From Spirometra erinaceieuropaei (taxonomy: Eukaryota > Platyhelminthes > Cestoda > Diphyllobothriidea > Diphyllobothriidae): 64,000 nucleotides of DNA. The position numbers and the translations under genes are program-made. This document shows, in pieces, positions 12,581 through 23,290 of the stretch (position 1 is its first letter; each line of letters begins with the position of its first letter). The notes below the pieces were generated by a model. It was given only the letters and a program-made list of their open reading frames with translations. It ran no database searches and was not told the origin of the DNA. The stretch is from the NCBI GenBank assembly GCA_902702965.1, contig CACRXP010000382.1:312995-376994 (forward strand). Direction: 5' to 3'.

Positions 12581-12689
12581 TTTACCATAAAGGAGTGAGG
12601 TTTAAGCTACACAAACAGGCTTGCTTTATCACTTCACGCAGACAGAATCTCCGATAGAGGTGCGAAGATATGTGGGTTCACATCACATA

Positions 12690-13130
12690 TTGCTTTTCTT
12701 CCGGAAATAAACCTAAGAATTTGTCAAATATTTAGACTTCCTGTCCTCTAGTACAGCTGTTCCTTCGTTGGTTTAGTAAATGCCCGTGACCGTAACAAAA
12801 TTGAAGATATCCAGAGATTTTTTACCCAAAAACTCCTCTCTCAAGCTGCACCAGGCATTTGTTATACTGGGACATGTCAAGTGGTCAATATTTAATTTAT
12901 ATGGGTTAGAAGACTCAGAGCTGGCCCTTGTTTCCTGTTCCACATTAACCCCCGCTCCAATCTGCCGAGCATTGGCACTCTCACTCCAAGAGTTCAGTCT
13001 TACGTCATAGTGATTCCACCGCCTCTTTGCTCTACATCTGAACGATTCATCTTCTTTGTATCCACAGATGTCTTCCTTTGGAATAATCTACCAGAGCATA
13101 GGCCGTCACCTCAATAAACGGCATTCAAAT
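12690..13130 (+). mobile_element. 3' fragment of a Jockey-like LINE
   Basis: Plus-strand DNA collinear with the minus-strand element at 46080-46560. Shared stretches include CTTCCGGAAAT, the text encoding LYGLEDSELA (LSFYGLEDSKPA in the other copy), and the stretch just before the stop that corresponds to 'FNNLP' (TGGAATAATCTACCAGAGCA here). This is the C-terminal RT tail plus the start of the 3' UTR. It sits wedged between the 5' truncation points of copies B and C, both of which it abuts within about 100 bp. Confidence 0.7.
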
Positions 13131-13167
13131 CGAAATTACGCAAGTACGTTACTTTGAGAGCACAGTC

Positions 13168-15551
13168 ACAACGCACCAGGAACAAACTGGAATACCCTCC
13201 AAGCGTCAGGTCCAAAATCGGCATTCGATTACCGCCTGTTGAGCAAAACATTAAATGCGTGGCTCACACAACATGTAATGTTCCCAACGAGAACACGTGA
13301 AGGACAAAGGGCAAACTGCCTGGATCTGGTCTTTACGAAAACACCAGACAGCATAGACGAGATCGCCTCCATGCCGCCCCTTGGCCGAAGTGACCACGTA
13401 GTGCTTATGTGGGATTATTCGTTATTCTCCATTTCACATACTCCAGACCACAAAAGACGTAATCTTTGGCGGGGCGACTTCAATCAGATGAGGGCAGACT
13501 TATCCGGTCTTGACTGGGGCTCATTGTTTACGGGAAGTGCCAACGATGACTGGAAGCTGTTCGAGAATGTCCTTCTGCAGCTCATCAACAACCACTGCCC
13601 ACTGACTAGTGTAAGACTGAACAAACGCCCTGGGTGGCTAAATAGCAACCTCAAGAAAGAAATCAACAGGAAGCACAAATTGTGGAGAAAATACTGCGTC
13701 ACTAGACAAGCTGAATGCTTCAACGCCTACAAGACACAGAGGAACAAACTGAGGAAGCTGATAATGCTGACGCGGCGGGAATTCGAGAAGAACTTGCCAC
13801 AAAAAGCAACGCAGAACCCAAAATTGCTCTACAACTAACTCCGACGAACTACAAGGAACAGGCATCAAATCCCCTTGATTAAGACTACTGATGGCGTTGA
13901 AATCGCTGATATTAGGGATAAAGCTGCGTATTTTTCACGGTTTTTCCAATCAGTCTACACAAATGAGGCAAGGTTCCTTCCTCCCTCCACAGAAGAACTG
14001 CCGACTCCAAGCATCAGTGATATACTCTTCTCAGAAGGCATTGTCCGAGGACAAATAGACGCACTGAACTAATCGATGTCGCCAGGACCAGACGAGATTC
14101 CATCCAAGCTTCTCAATGAACTTGCCAGTGAGATCTCTGTGCCTTTGTCGATGTTCTTTCAAACGTCATTTGACACTGGAACACTTCCTATCGATTGGAA
14201 GCTGGCGCATATTACTCCGCTACGCAAAGCAGGTAACAGGGCAGCGACGACAAATTGCAGGCCCATAAGCTTGACATGCATTCTCTGCAAAGTTATGGAA
14301 AGGATCATAAAGAGTGAACTGATGCAATTCCTGGAAGTTCACGGCCTGCCATCGAACTGCCAACATGGGTTCCGGAAAGGAAGATCCTGCACGACAAACC
14401 TGCTGCAATCTCTCCAGAGCTGGACCCGAGCTCTCGACGACAGGCACGCGGTCCACATAGCCTTCATCGACTCCCAGAAGGCTTTCGACACTGTGCCACA
14501 CCAAAGGCTCTTACTTAAGCTGAAAAAAATAGGGAGCGGTGGCAACTTTCTTAAATGGATCGAAAACTTCCTTGTGGGTCGACACCAGGTTGTGTGCGTC
14601 GGTCGGGGAAAATCAGATCCGGCTTTGGTCGATAGTGGTGTCCCCCAGGGTTCTGTACTGGGACCCATTTTGTTCCTTATCTACGTGGACGATGCCGCAA
14701 GAGATTTAGACTGTGAAGTAGCAATGTTTGCGGATGACATGAAGATATGGAGCGTAATTCGGGGTCCTGCCGACGAAGACAGACTGCAGATGAACCTGAA
14801 TCGGTTGGAGGAGTGGTCAAACCGTTGGCTCCTGCGGTTCAACGTTGCCAAATGTAGCATACTTCGCCTAAACAACACAGCCAGATCCGCCAGCACAAGA
14901 GGCTACTTTCTGGGCGGTGCAGCCCTACAAGAGGTCGAAGCCCAAAGGGACCTCGGTGTGCTTACGACGCGTTCCCTAAAACCATCCGCCCACTGTTCGA
15001 GGGTGGCGAAAAGCGCAATGTCCGTACTGTACGCCATCAAGCGTGCGTTTATGGACTTTGACGAAGAAGCTTTCTCTAAGACATTCGGAACATTCGTCCG
15101 GCCGCATTTAGAGTACGGCATACAAGCTTGGAGGCCGTGGGCTGTTGTGGATCGAAATTGCCTCGAAAGAGTCCAGAGGAGAGCCACGAAGATGGTTAGG
15201 GGTCAAAGCTCCTTTCCTTATGCAACCCGCCTGGTAAATCTGAACCTCTTTCCTTTGAGTTACAGGCAACCTCGCGGAGATCTCTTGCAAGCCTTCCGCA
15301 TTGTAAAGGGGTTGGATTGCAGTCTGGCCTTCGAGGACTTTTTTGGATTTGCTACCACGACCAACCTCCGAGGTCACCCGTTAAAACTGCGCACTCAGCA
15401 GGCACGGCTGGATGTGCGGAAGTTCTCCTTCTCGGTTCGGGTGGTCAAACCATGGAATGAGCTCCCCGCAGATGTTGTAATGTCACCATCTATAAAAAGT
15501 TCTAAGAAGAATCTGGACATATTTATGTTCCGAAATGACCAAGAGCGATGA
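13168..15551 (+). pseudogene. Endonuclease end plus reverse transcriptase (LINE copy C)
   Basis: About 794 codons in one frame. Blocks in order: NAPGTNW then ANCLDLVFTKTPDSID (endonuclease end), LGRSDHVVLMWDYSLF, a basic linker with KEINRKHKLWRKYC, SPGPDEIPSKLLNELAS, CRPISLTCILCKVMERI, NCQHGFRKGRSCTTNLL, FIDSQKAFDTVPHQRL, GVPQGSVLGPILFLIYVDD, MFADDMKIW with both catalytic Asp (14724-14750), QRDLGVLTTRSLKPS, RPHLEYGIQAW, and LNLFPLSYRQPRGDLLQ. Two TAA codons are the only breaks; the stop just before SPGPD lies at a linker position. Read from the first remaining codon because the true start is lost by truncation. Confidence 0.92.
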
Positions 15552-15715
15552 GAAGTCGAGCTCACCCCCTGTAACTCCTTCTCATTTTGTCCCACCAGTA
15601 TGGGCGTGTTCGAACTATTTCAGCCCAGAACATCTATCTGTACACCACACATTTTTTACGTTGCAAATTGGGTACTCAAAGGCTTACGCCTATTTCCCTC
15701 AATAAACTGAACTGA
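15552..15715 (+). repeat. 3' UTR and tail of LINE copy C
   Basis: Follows the RT stop (TGA 15549-15551). It contains the sequence AAGGCTTACGCCTATTTCCC and ends AATAAACTGAACTGAA. The same arrangement (GAGGCTTTCGCCC on the other strand, then AATAAACTGA) ends copy B at 9777-9830 and, more decayed, the fragment at 55645-55720. It is the conserved 3' recognition end of this LINE group, a hairpin-like AGGC..GCCT followed by a short tail repeat, rather than a poly(A) tail. Confidence 0.75.
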
Positions 15716-18479
15716 AAGTTGACTGTTTCGTTCTCAAACACTCAAACGCTGAACTCTGACAAGGATCATCCTGGCAGATAATACATGTTTGCTCGTCCAA
15801 TCGGAAACGTCCACTTAGGCTCAGGTTAGCAAAAGTAAGAGATCCGGGCTGATAATCTGATCGCAAACGCAAATAACCCCAATTGAAGTGACGACACACA
15901 ATACAAGAGGCCACCAACACTCATAGGCGACGGCCAGTAGACCAAGGCAGCGAAAGAAGAAAAAAGTCGATCAGCCCACGGCCAACTAATTCGGCTGTCC
16001 ATTCAAAATTCTGATCGATTTTTTTCACTATACGCTTTGAAAATGGAGAGCTGGCCCACCTCTTCGAAACGTCAGCCGAACAAGTCCTCCTATCCGGTGA
16101 GCAATTCATTTTCCTCACGTTCACTTAAATTTCTACAACCCCGTCCTTAGTTTGGTACTAAACCCATTGTTATCACTCCTCCCCTGAAGTAATGATCTTG
16201 GAGGCTTTTCATCTTATTTCGACAGCAAGCGATCTGCTGAGGATCACGGCAGACTCCTCTGTTTTCCCCTCGGCATCGGGCGGCAAGTGACCGAACGCTT
16301 AGATCAAATGATCAAGAAGACCCGGGTTTAACCGCAGGCCTTCCCGGTCTGAAACTGGAGAGGGGAAGGAAAATAAGCCAAAAGTAGCCATTCCAGTCTT
16401 CCTTGACTCTGTTGGAATTCTTTCTAAGACAACTCCACGTTAAGTGCAAGGTTACCTCAAAGAAGAAATCACGCTTTCATCTGGAGTGCACTTTAAAAAA
16501 AAGAAACAGTAAACCCGAGAGTTAAAACGTTTATTGGGAATGGCGCACAAAAGGCAGGGGAGTATCACGAGAGGCATTCTGGAGGGACAGGCTGGAAATG
16601 GAAAAACTAGTAAGATAAAACGTCAAAGCAGTACAGGAGTCAATGAAAACGATTGGTGGTGATTGGCTGGTGGTTTAGTGTGGACTAGTGGTCGGGATTT
16701 GAAGGTCCTGAGAAGTGAGTCACCTGCACGGAGGCCCGAAGTTTTTGTTTTACATCTACAAATGGATAAAAAAGGAGAACAGTGGGGTTGGTGGCACGAG
16801 TGTAAGAAGGACCGAGAGACGGGCGACAACTGGATGCGAAGTTTGACTTCAACTTTATCGGTGCCACCGGAACACAGATCAGGAAATAAGACAACCGCCT
16901 CGAAGCCCATAACAAAGGCTGTGTGATGCGGCACACTGGCTCGTACGGCGTAAGTACACACTAACGGGGAGCAGAGATAGCAAGGACCGTAGGTACGGAG
17001 AAAATCGATAAGTCGTGAATGAGCTACTAGCCCTAAGTAGCACGCGGCACTAAAGTGTCTCGGCTTTGCGACAAAGTGTAGAGGTTTCGGAGAATGATAC
17101 TAAACCAATGCGACGTTACCTACAGTCATGCTAGAGAGCAGGAATCACAAGTTTTCTGCTACGGACAGAGGTTAAAAAGCTGGTTAAAGTCCTGTGAAAC
17201 AAAAATCCCACAGGTCAACTTGTTTTACTTTTTAACCTAAGCGAGGATGCAGCTGGAGGGACACCGCACTTCAAAATCTATCAGTGAAAGAAGAGAGAAG
17301 CGAGCCTTCGGGGAGCTCTAGGTTATGCAAGTTTGAAAATGGCATAGCATAAACGGACGGAAATCGTATATAGGCAGTTAAGAAGGCACTCACTTTTGAG
17401 TGCACGCATTTTGTCCGTCGGAGAACTGAAAGAGAAAAGAGCTATGAAAGTCACACATGTCTCGGGGAGTGACGGGCAAATAGTAAAGGAAAGCGTACGG
17501 ACGATAAAGACGGACGGAATCGTCAAGGGCCCCCTCGAAGATGCTTAAACAGCTGCATAGTGGAGTGCGGCAGGGCGTAAGGTGGCATATAATAGATAAC
17601 CTACACGAAGCCCTGTGTCCGAGGTCAGTGTGAGGTCAAGCCGAACAGCTTCAAATAGCTGCCAGAGCAGTGAGGACAGTCTTTAGAAATAACAAGCATG
17701 AATATATCGCTGAAAAATGCCCCCGCATTAGGTCCAGCTTGTGACATTCACTGCACACGTGCTATAATCTCTCCTTTTAAAAAAGAGACTCAAATGGGAG
17801 ATGAAGATCGATGCGTAGATCATATTTATTGAGAAAGGCCCACTTTGGCGATTTCAGTACCACGAATTCCCTTTGCCTGCTGTTTTTCCCCTCAACAAAT
17901 TCCCCGTGCCATACCTGAGGCCGAGTAATTGAGCACTTCATAAGAACTCTGTTCCCGGTCCAGACCAAAGCAAATGTTAGACATTCAAATCTGGCGGAAA
18001 ACCGGTAGAATTAACTTTTTGCGCCAAATAGTCTCGCAAGTGCACATATTTAAACCTGGCGACAATATCGGCCACAGAGGGATCCATACTCCGTTGGTAA
18101 TTAAACAGGTCTTAACAACGCTGTCATCGCATCACAAAGCGAAATACATGTTCTCTCAGTGTTCGACGGCATTCTCCATCACGAATACTTCGATACAGAA
18201 TCACGAGGGTACTTTCAGAATCTCTCCATACTGTCCTCAACACAAAGCTGCTGCAAACGTCTTCGTCACTGTCATTTTTTGGCACACTCAGTGTGAAAGC
18301 CCCCAGGACAAGACCCAACCATGCAGGGTCTCGGGCTGGACGTGGATGCATACCTAACCAGAAGGCACCCCTCGGCATTGGTGTCGGCCAACTTGAAACA
18401 GACAGTTTCAAAGACCTCCGGGTGAAGTTGCCGCCGAATAGTCAGGGCAAAGTCGATATCATCTCCTGAGTCTACGCTG
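15716..18479. other. No recognisable gene
   Basis: Open frames here (16623-16961 on both strands, 17974-18357 on the plus strand) have no domain I can name and no splice context that supports them. One hammerhead-like relic at 16035-16075 is listed separately. Confidence 0.5.
16035..16075 (+). ncRNA. Degenerate hammerhead-like motif (possible PLE relic)
   Basis: CTTTGAAAAT (in place of CTCTGATGAT) is followed by GGAGAG, a 9-base loop, CTCTTC and then GAAACGTCAG. GGAGAG pairs with CTCTTC (one G-T pair), and the layout matches the PLE motif at 60440-60473, including the CGTCAG end. The CTGANGA core is mutated, so activity is not expected. No PLE coding sequence is evident beside it; the call rests on this similarity alone. 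Confidence 0.3.
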
Positions 18480-19090
18480 CCAGCAAGGTTTTCGAAATCT
18501 TTATGAAATATCTGTGGAGCTGACGCGATAACTCAATCGTCACAAAGATCCGCTTGTATCGGGCATCCATCCGGCCAGTCCTCCTCTGCAGTTGCGAATG
18601 TTGGACAGCAGGCACGGAAGATGAGTGAGACCTGGAGGTGTTTGAACACTGCTGCCTGAGGAGTATCCTTCGAGTAAAATAGGCGGACCTTATATTAAAT
18701 GTGATAGTCCGCAGTCGCTGCGACAGCACCGAAAGGATATCTAAGGCCGTCCAAAAAAGACATCTGAGGAGGTTTGGGCACTTTCTTCATCGCGTGCTTC
18801 ACGAGCTCGATATTATTACCCAGCTGGCGGCGTCAAAGAAATCAACTGGAAACCTGGCTCGACACACTTGTTCTTGGATTTTCTGTGTTCGGCTTCTATC
18901 GCAGGATGAGAAAGTGGATCGAGCAGATCGTCACGCGTGGGGAGGTGCAATTCGCGACATCGAGGCCGCCTAGATCAGGTATGATCACAGCTGCACCCAG
19001 TGAGTACAAATTGCTTCTTTACCGGGTAAGAGCTGTGCTGCTGTAATGGTCCACCGAAGGGTGGGGTAAGGAGCGAGTGGACTCGTCGCT
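18480..19090 (+). mobile_element. RTE-like LINE, 3' fragment
   Basis: Plus-strand, frameshifted C-terminal part of an RTE-type protein followed by its 3' UTR. Readable pieces are IRLYRASIRPVLLCSCECW, LEVFEHCCLRSILRVK, VRSRCDSTERISKAVQKR, HLRRFGHFLHRVLHELD and ADRHAWGGAIRDIEAA. The same order occurs in the better preserved minus-strand copy at 19689-20260 (VRAPCDNIDRITQAIQER, RLRWFGHVLRRPPQELS, AGRHAWRGTVRDVIEAG). The text after the stop reads as VVHRRVG-like 3' UTR. 5' truncated near 18480. Confidence 0.75.
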
Positions 19091-19640
19091 GGTCCTCATT
19101 TGAAGAAGTCGGTTGATGATTTCTCACGAACTGAAGATGATTGGGGACGTGCTCGGCCTAACCCCCCAGAAAATTTGATCTTGCTAGCAGTGGCGGTTCT
19201 GTCTGAACTGGGCAGCAGAGCAGTCATGGTGTGTTAGGCGTAGTCAACTACCTTCATGACCGTAAGGAATCTCAACGTCTCATCACGGTTGGCATATCCT
19301 TGGAGTTTCCCTATCTCGCGAGCCAGCAGGTGATTTGACATCGCTCGCGACCTATACTGGGGCTGACTTTGTATAAAAAGAACAGTCTCGTTCGCACGCA
19401 TTTAGTCTTCCATGCTGGCTCTGTGAAACTGGTTATTTTCGGGCAGAAGACACTCAACAAGCCTGCCCAGTACAAGTAAACCAACCCTGATGCCCGCGTG
19501 CGAATTCTGGAGGTCGTATTTGTGATTCTCATCATCAAGACGTCTACGTAGTTATCGGTTCGTCATTTAGCATCACATGTCATAAGCCAGTCAAAGTGAT
19601 TTCGCCTCCCGATTTGCATATTATTTAGCGTTCGCCAATA
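19091..19640. other. No recognisable gene between two RTE copies
   Basis: Separates the plus-strand RTE fragment from the 3' end of the minus-strand RTE element. A short minus-strand frame (19311-19538) has no recognisable content. Confidence 0.4.
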
Positions 19641-20315
19641 ACACATCCGTACTTACTTGTACCTAATACGGCTGCGATCATGCCTGATCTAGCCAGCCTC
19701 GATGACGTCTCGAACTGTACCTCTCCACGCATGACGACCCGCGACAGCAGATCTGGACAGCTCAACCCATTCCCTTCGCCAACGACGGAGACCGAATACC
19801 GAAGGTCCAAGAACCACCTCCATGTCTTGACGGACAGTGTCGAGCCAGGTTTTGAACTGACCCCCTCTTCGACGCCCCCAATGGGGCAACGGTGCCGGAT
19901 CAAGGGCAGTAACACTGAGCTCCTGAGGTGGACGACGAAGAACATGCCCGAACCACCTCAGTCGTCTTTCTTGGATGGCCTGGGTTATCCTGTCGATGTT
20001 GTCGCACGGAGCCCGGACTGTCTCATTTGAGACGAAGTCGGCTAACTTCACTCGAAGGATGGTCCCCAAGCAGTGGTGGTCAAATACCTCCAGTTGTCGA
20101 TCGTTCTACACGCGCACAGCCCAGCATTCATAACCGTAGAGAAGGACAGACCGGACGGATGCACGGTACACGCGAATCTTAGTGGCGATGGAGACGTCGT
20201 GTCCGATCCATAGGCATCTTCTAAGGCTTTAATAAAGCTGGCTGGCAGTATCAACCCGGGAGACAGTGTCGTCCTATCTCTGCCCGTTCAACAGCCTTGC
20301 CCTAGCCATTTAAAA

Positions 20316-20323
20316 CTGTCTGC
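20316..20323. repeat. Target-site duplication, left
   Basis: CTGTCTGC; pairs with 20680-20687. Removing the insertion plus one copy restores the RTE order (GACAG followed by TTTTAAATG on the minus strand). Confidence 0.8.
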
Positions 20324-20679
20324 GGTTGGATACCAGTGTCGCAACACTCCGTTACTGATGCTAGTATTATTGCAGTTAGTTACCCATACTGTAAGCGTTG
20401 GTAGAGTAGCATTGGCAGCCGTGATGGCGGTGGTAGTAGTAGTAGTACTAATAGTAGGATTATTAGTAGTATTCGCCGTATCAGTGGTGGTAGACGGGGG
20501 AAAAAGTTTTCTTCAGTGTTGCGACACTGTATTCCCGCCAGTGGTAGTAGTATTAGTAGTAACAGCGGTAGTAGTGGTAGTAGTAGCAGTAGTAGTGGTG
20601 GTGGTAGTAGTAGTCCGCCCGTAAGACAGGCTGGTGGGCGAATAGACAATTCTAAGTGTTGCGACACTGTATTCCCGCC
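20324..20679. mobile_element. Merlin-like MITE inserted in the RTE element
   Basis: A 356-bp insertion flanked by the 8-bp direct repeat CTGTCTGC (20316-20323 and 20680-20687), which occurs once in the uninterrupted RTE reading frame. The ends form 25-bp terminal inverted repeats with 20 matches; the inner 15 bases (CAGTGTCGCAACACT) are identical. The right end reads GGCGGGAATACAGTGTCGC outwards. An 8-9 bp target duplication and TIRs starting GG fit the Merlin superfamily, known from flatworms. The interior is mostly GTA/GTG trinucleotide repeat and has no coding capacity. Confidence 0.8.
20428..20620 (+). repeat. GTA/GTG-rich trinucleotide repeat inside the MITE
   Basis: Two blocks of GTAGTAGTAGTA-type repeat (about 20428-20480 and 20544-20617) separated by an internal copy of the MITE right end (20515-20539). 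It translates to valine or serine runs on the plus strand and leucine runs on the minus strand, which are not genes. Confidence 0.85.
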
Positions 20680-20687
20680 CTGTCTGC
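20680..20687. repeat. Target-site duplication, right
   Basis: CTGTCTGC, second copy of the 8-bp duplication flanking the MITE. Confidence 0.8.
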
Positions 20688-22103
20688 TACTTCAAGTTGA
20701 CGGTCATGAATCCCGAGAAGTGAGTTCTACTGGTCAGGGATGTAGCTTGAAAACACTTTAGTCTTTTCAGCGTTTATGGATAAACCGACCGATTTAGCGA
20801 CCTTGTTCACCCGTGACATCATAGACTGCAGATCATCAACACTTTAAGCTAGAAAGGCAATATCATCAGCATAGTCGAGATCAGTCAATCGCTGTCCGGG
20901 TGCAGACTCAACACCGTCGCCTTCGCGTAGGGCCCTCCTGAGAGTCCGGTCAATAGCACAGTTGGACAGAATGGGCGATGGGACACAACCCTGTCGCACG
21001 TCAGACCGAATACCAAACGGTTGGGAAAGATTGGGTTGGAGCAGAACTCGCGCAGTGATCACGGCGATGGTTTTTGGTGGCACACCATCTAGTGACATTA
21101 TCCGCCGCAGGAACTAACGTTGGACGGGATCTAAAGCGGCGGTAAAGTCACAAAGCAGACAGCCGTCGGTTGTTGGTGGCTACGGTGGAATTCGAGGATG
21201 CGCTTCAGTGTGAATACCTGCTCCGAACATCCACGTCAAGAACGAAAGCCGGCCTGGTTGGGCTTAGTCCTAGAGTTACGCACAGTCTCGAATCGCCCGA
21301 GAAGGGCAATAGCGAAGATCTCTGCAGCAATGTCGATGAGGCTTATGCCGCGGTAGTTCTCGCATCTTGTCTTATTTCCTTTCTTGAGGACAGGTTCAAG
21401 GATGCCCGAGCCCCAGTCATCAGAAACAAGCTAGTCTCTCCACGCTTGTTCAATCACCTCATGGGACCCGAGCACCAGAGTTTCAACACAAGACTTGTAG
21501 GTTTGAGCGGGTATGCCGTCCTTTTCGGGTGCCTTGTTGTTGCGTAGCTTCTGTATGGCATCGGCGACTTCTTCAGAAGGGTAGTCGCATGGCACTGCAC
21601 AGGCTGGAATGGGGATAAATCTCCACTTCAGAAGAGAAAAAGGGCGTGGTGGGTTGGGCATCAAAGCTGTGATGGTGCTCAAAGTGCTCACGCCAGCGCT
21701 CGACTCTGGCCCAGTCGTCATCAATAAAGCCGCCATTCATGTTGCGAATAGAGTCACTCAGTGCATAGGGCTTATCACTAACTTGGCGGATAAGTTGGTA
21801 GAGTGTTCGGGTGCCACCAACGTCCGAGGTCTGTTCTATGGAGATCGCTATTTCAGCTCAAGATTGTTTCCAGTCACCCCTAGCCGACTCTGCCGTCATC
21901 TTTCGAAGTTGGCAGAAGGCATCATCATTACGGGACATGACTCGAGCCGTCTCAGCAGACAAATGAAGGGTTCTTCTGCTGCTCCAGTCACTGCGGTGTC
22001 GTCGGGTGTATCCAAGAATCTTCTCAACTGCCCAACAGACTGACGTTTTCCGTGAGGACCACTGGTTACTGCCTTCTCCGTCGGCTCAGGTCGTAAAACA
22101 GGA

Positions 22104-23018
22104 TCAGATTTCTCTACTCAGGACTTCAGTAGTGCTGGGTTGCTGGATTTTTGTGACATCGAGGCGTCTGGGACGTGGCATTTCTGGTGCGGAGAAGCGA
22201 ACTTTCAAACGTGTACGAACGATGACATGGTCTGACCCATGAGTGTTACCAGTTTCGGCACTACGCATCGATCTGTTATTGTGAACCCAGCTGTGGAACT
22301 TTGAGCTGACTAGAATGTAGCCAATCTGACTGGCCGCGTGACCGTCCTTTGAATACCAGGTCAGCAGATGTTTGTTGCGATGCTGGAAGCACATGTTGAT
22401 GACAAGCAGTCGGTTCTGATAAGCGAAGTTCAACAATCTCTCGCCATTTTCAAATCAAGAACCAAGCCCAAAGTGGCCAAGAAGATGACTGGTTGTGGGG
22501 TCGTCAGGTCCAGTCCGACCATTTCAATATTCGGCAATAATTTGCAGATCGCGGCGAGGGAGTCTCTCAAATAACGCTTGCAGCTGCGAGTAAAACGACT
22601 CGTTTTAGAGTTGCTCAGCAGCTAAAGTTGGTGCATACACGGAGATGATAGGCATATTGATTAAGTGACCCTTCAGTCGCACGAAGGCCATCCGCTCGTT
22701 GACTGGTTCCTAAACAATTAAAGTGAGATCTGCTTGTTACGACAGAGCGATAGCCATACCGTGTCTACCAAAAGTGTCAGGAGGGCCGTTGTGGCACAGG
22801 GTGAAGTGTGATTCAACTCCGGGAATCTTTATTTCTCGAGAGCCTGAGTCAGGAAGTCGAACTTCGGACAGACAGTAGACATCCACGTTGTACTGATTAA
22901 GGCTGCGCGCGGTCAGACTTTGGGTACCAGGATCTAGGAACGTCCGCACGTTCCAGTATCCAATACCAAGAGTCTGTTCCCGATTGAGTAGTACGGCTGA
23001 CATACCATTCGTCCGCAC
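22104..23018 (-). pseudogene. APE-type endonuclease of the RTE element
   Basis: Starts MRTNGMSAVLLN with LGIGYWNVRTFLDPGTQS (first metal-binding Asn in WNVRT kept), then VYCLSEVRLPDSGSREIKIPG (Glu kept) and SHFTLCHNGPPDTFGRHGMA. The middle (about 22440-22740), with the AGDWNA-type region, is frameshifted. The end (22104-22436) reads LLNFAYQNRLLVINMCFQHR, HLLTWYSKDGHAASQIGYIL and HGSDHVIVRTRL, where the SDH catalytic Asp-His pair is kept. The domain cuts target DNA to start reverse transcription. Start chosen at the ATG at 23016-23018, just before the first conserved strand; a leader of about 270 bp precedes it. Confidence 0.85.
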
Positions 23019-23290
23019 AAGGTTTGCGGAGCGTATCGGTTCCTGCGGGCGCCATCGGACCTATTTCATGAGGTTTCTTGGGAATTTTGAGTACAGGCGG
23101 GTCGCAACAGCCGCTCAGATTGTTTGTTTGAGGTCGTCTCCTCTAGCGCTCTGACTTAAAAGCCTAACCACAAGGCAGTGATGGCGAGCAAACTTATTTA
23201 GTGGTGGTTCACGGTCGCCATGTCACAGTGCCATCATCAGGCTTTGCGGCTTTCAGCGTGCCAGACCTCAGTTCTCCGCACTCTGGTAAC

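Larger units (their letters stand above)
9777..12590 (-). mobile_element. CR1-like non-LTR retrotransposon (copy B), 5' truncated
   Basis: A well preserved LINE on the minus strand. One reading frame runs from about 12551 to 9885 with only two in-frame stops (TAA at 12141-12143 and TAA at 10977-10979). It covers the C-terminal half of the EEP endonuclease and the complete reverse transcriptase with its C-terminal tail. The 3' UTR (9777-9884) ends in an AATAAACTGACTTAAACTGA tail, which resembles the end of copy C (AATAAACTGAACTGAA). The first half of the endonuclease is missing, as expected from abortive target-primed reverse transcription. Confidence 0.9.
13160..15715 (+). mobile_element. CR1-like non-LTR retrotransposon (copy C), 5' truncated
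   Basis: A second well preserved CR1-like LINE, on the plus strand and divergent from copy B. One frame runs from about 13168 to 15551 with two in-frame stops (TAA 13836-13838 and TAA 14070-14072). It starts inside the endonuclease at the residue corresponding to GDFNAP (read here as HSHNAPG) and continues through the whole RT. The 3' UTR (15552-15715) ends CCTCAATAAACTGAACTGAA, resembling the copy B tail. Its protein differs clearly from copy B, so these are two subfamilies, not a duplication. Confidence 0.9.
19689..21750 (-). pseudogene. Reverse transcriptase and C-terminus of the RTE element
   Basis: Frameshifted coding region. Readable blocks: LRNNKAPEKDGIPAQTYKSC near 21540, then NYRGISLIDIAAEIF near 21330, then SLDGVPPKTIAVI, SDVRQGCVPSPILSNCAID and LTDLDYADDIAFLA (20850-20895) with YADD as the catalytic pair, then SVGLSINAEKTKVFSS and DRQLEVAD. 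Here the frame is cut by a 356-bp insertion and resumes with a degenerate YLGARLL segment, DVSIATKIRVYRASVRSVLL, and the typical RTE end. No RNase H is seen. The interruption and several frameshifts make it inactive. Confidence 0.87.
19640..23290 (-). mobile_element. RTE-like non-LTR retrotransposon, nearly full length
   Basis: Minus-strand element with, 5' to 3': a leader (about 23060-23290), APE endonuclease (22104-23018), linker, RT (20844-21750), thumb and C-terminal region (19689-20300). Short frameshifts break it into many open pieces but the order is complete. The leader is shared with 37830-38060, which shows that it belongs to the element. A MITE (20324-20679) interrupts it within the thumb. 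RTE elements carry a single protein with endonuclease and RT, and a short 3' UTR; this fits. Confidence 0.88.

Noticed and set aside
20358..20761. Valine-, leucine- and serine-rich open frames of 80-95 codons on both strands
   Set aside because: They are translations of the GTA/GTG repeat inside the MITE, in three frames at once.
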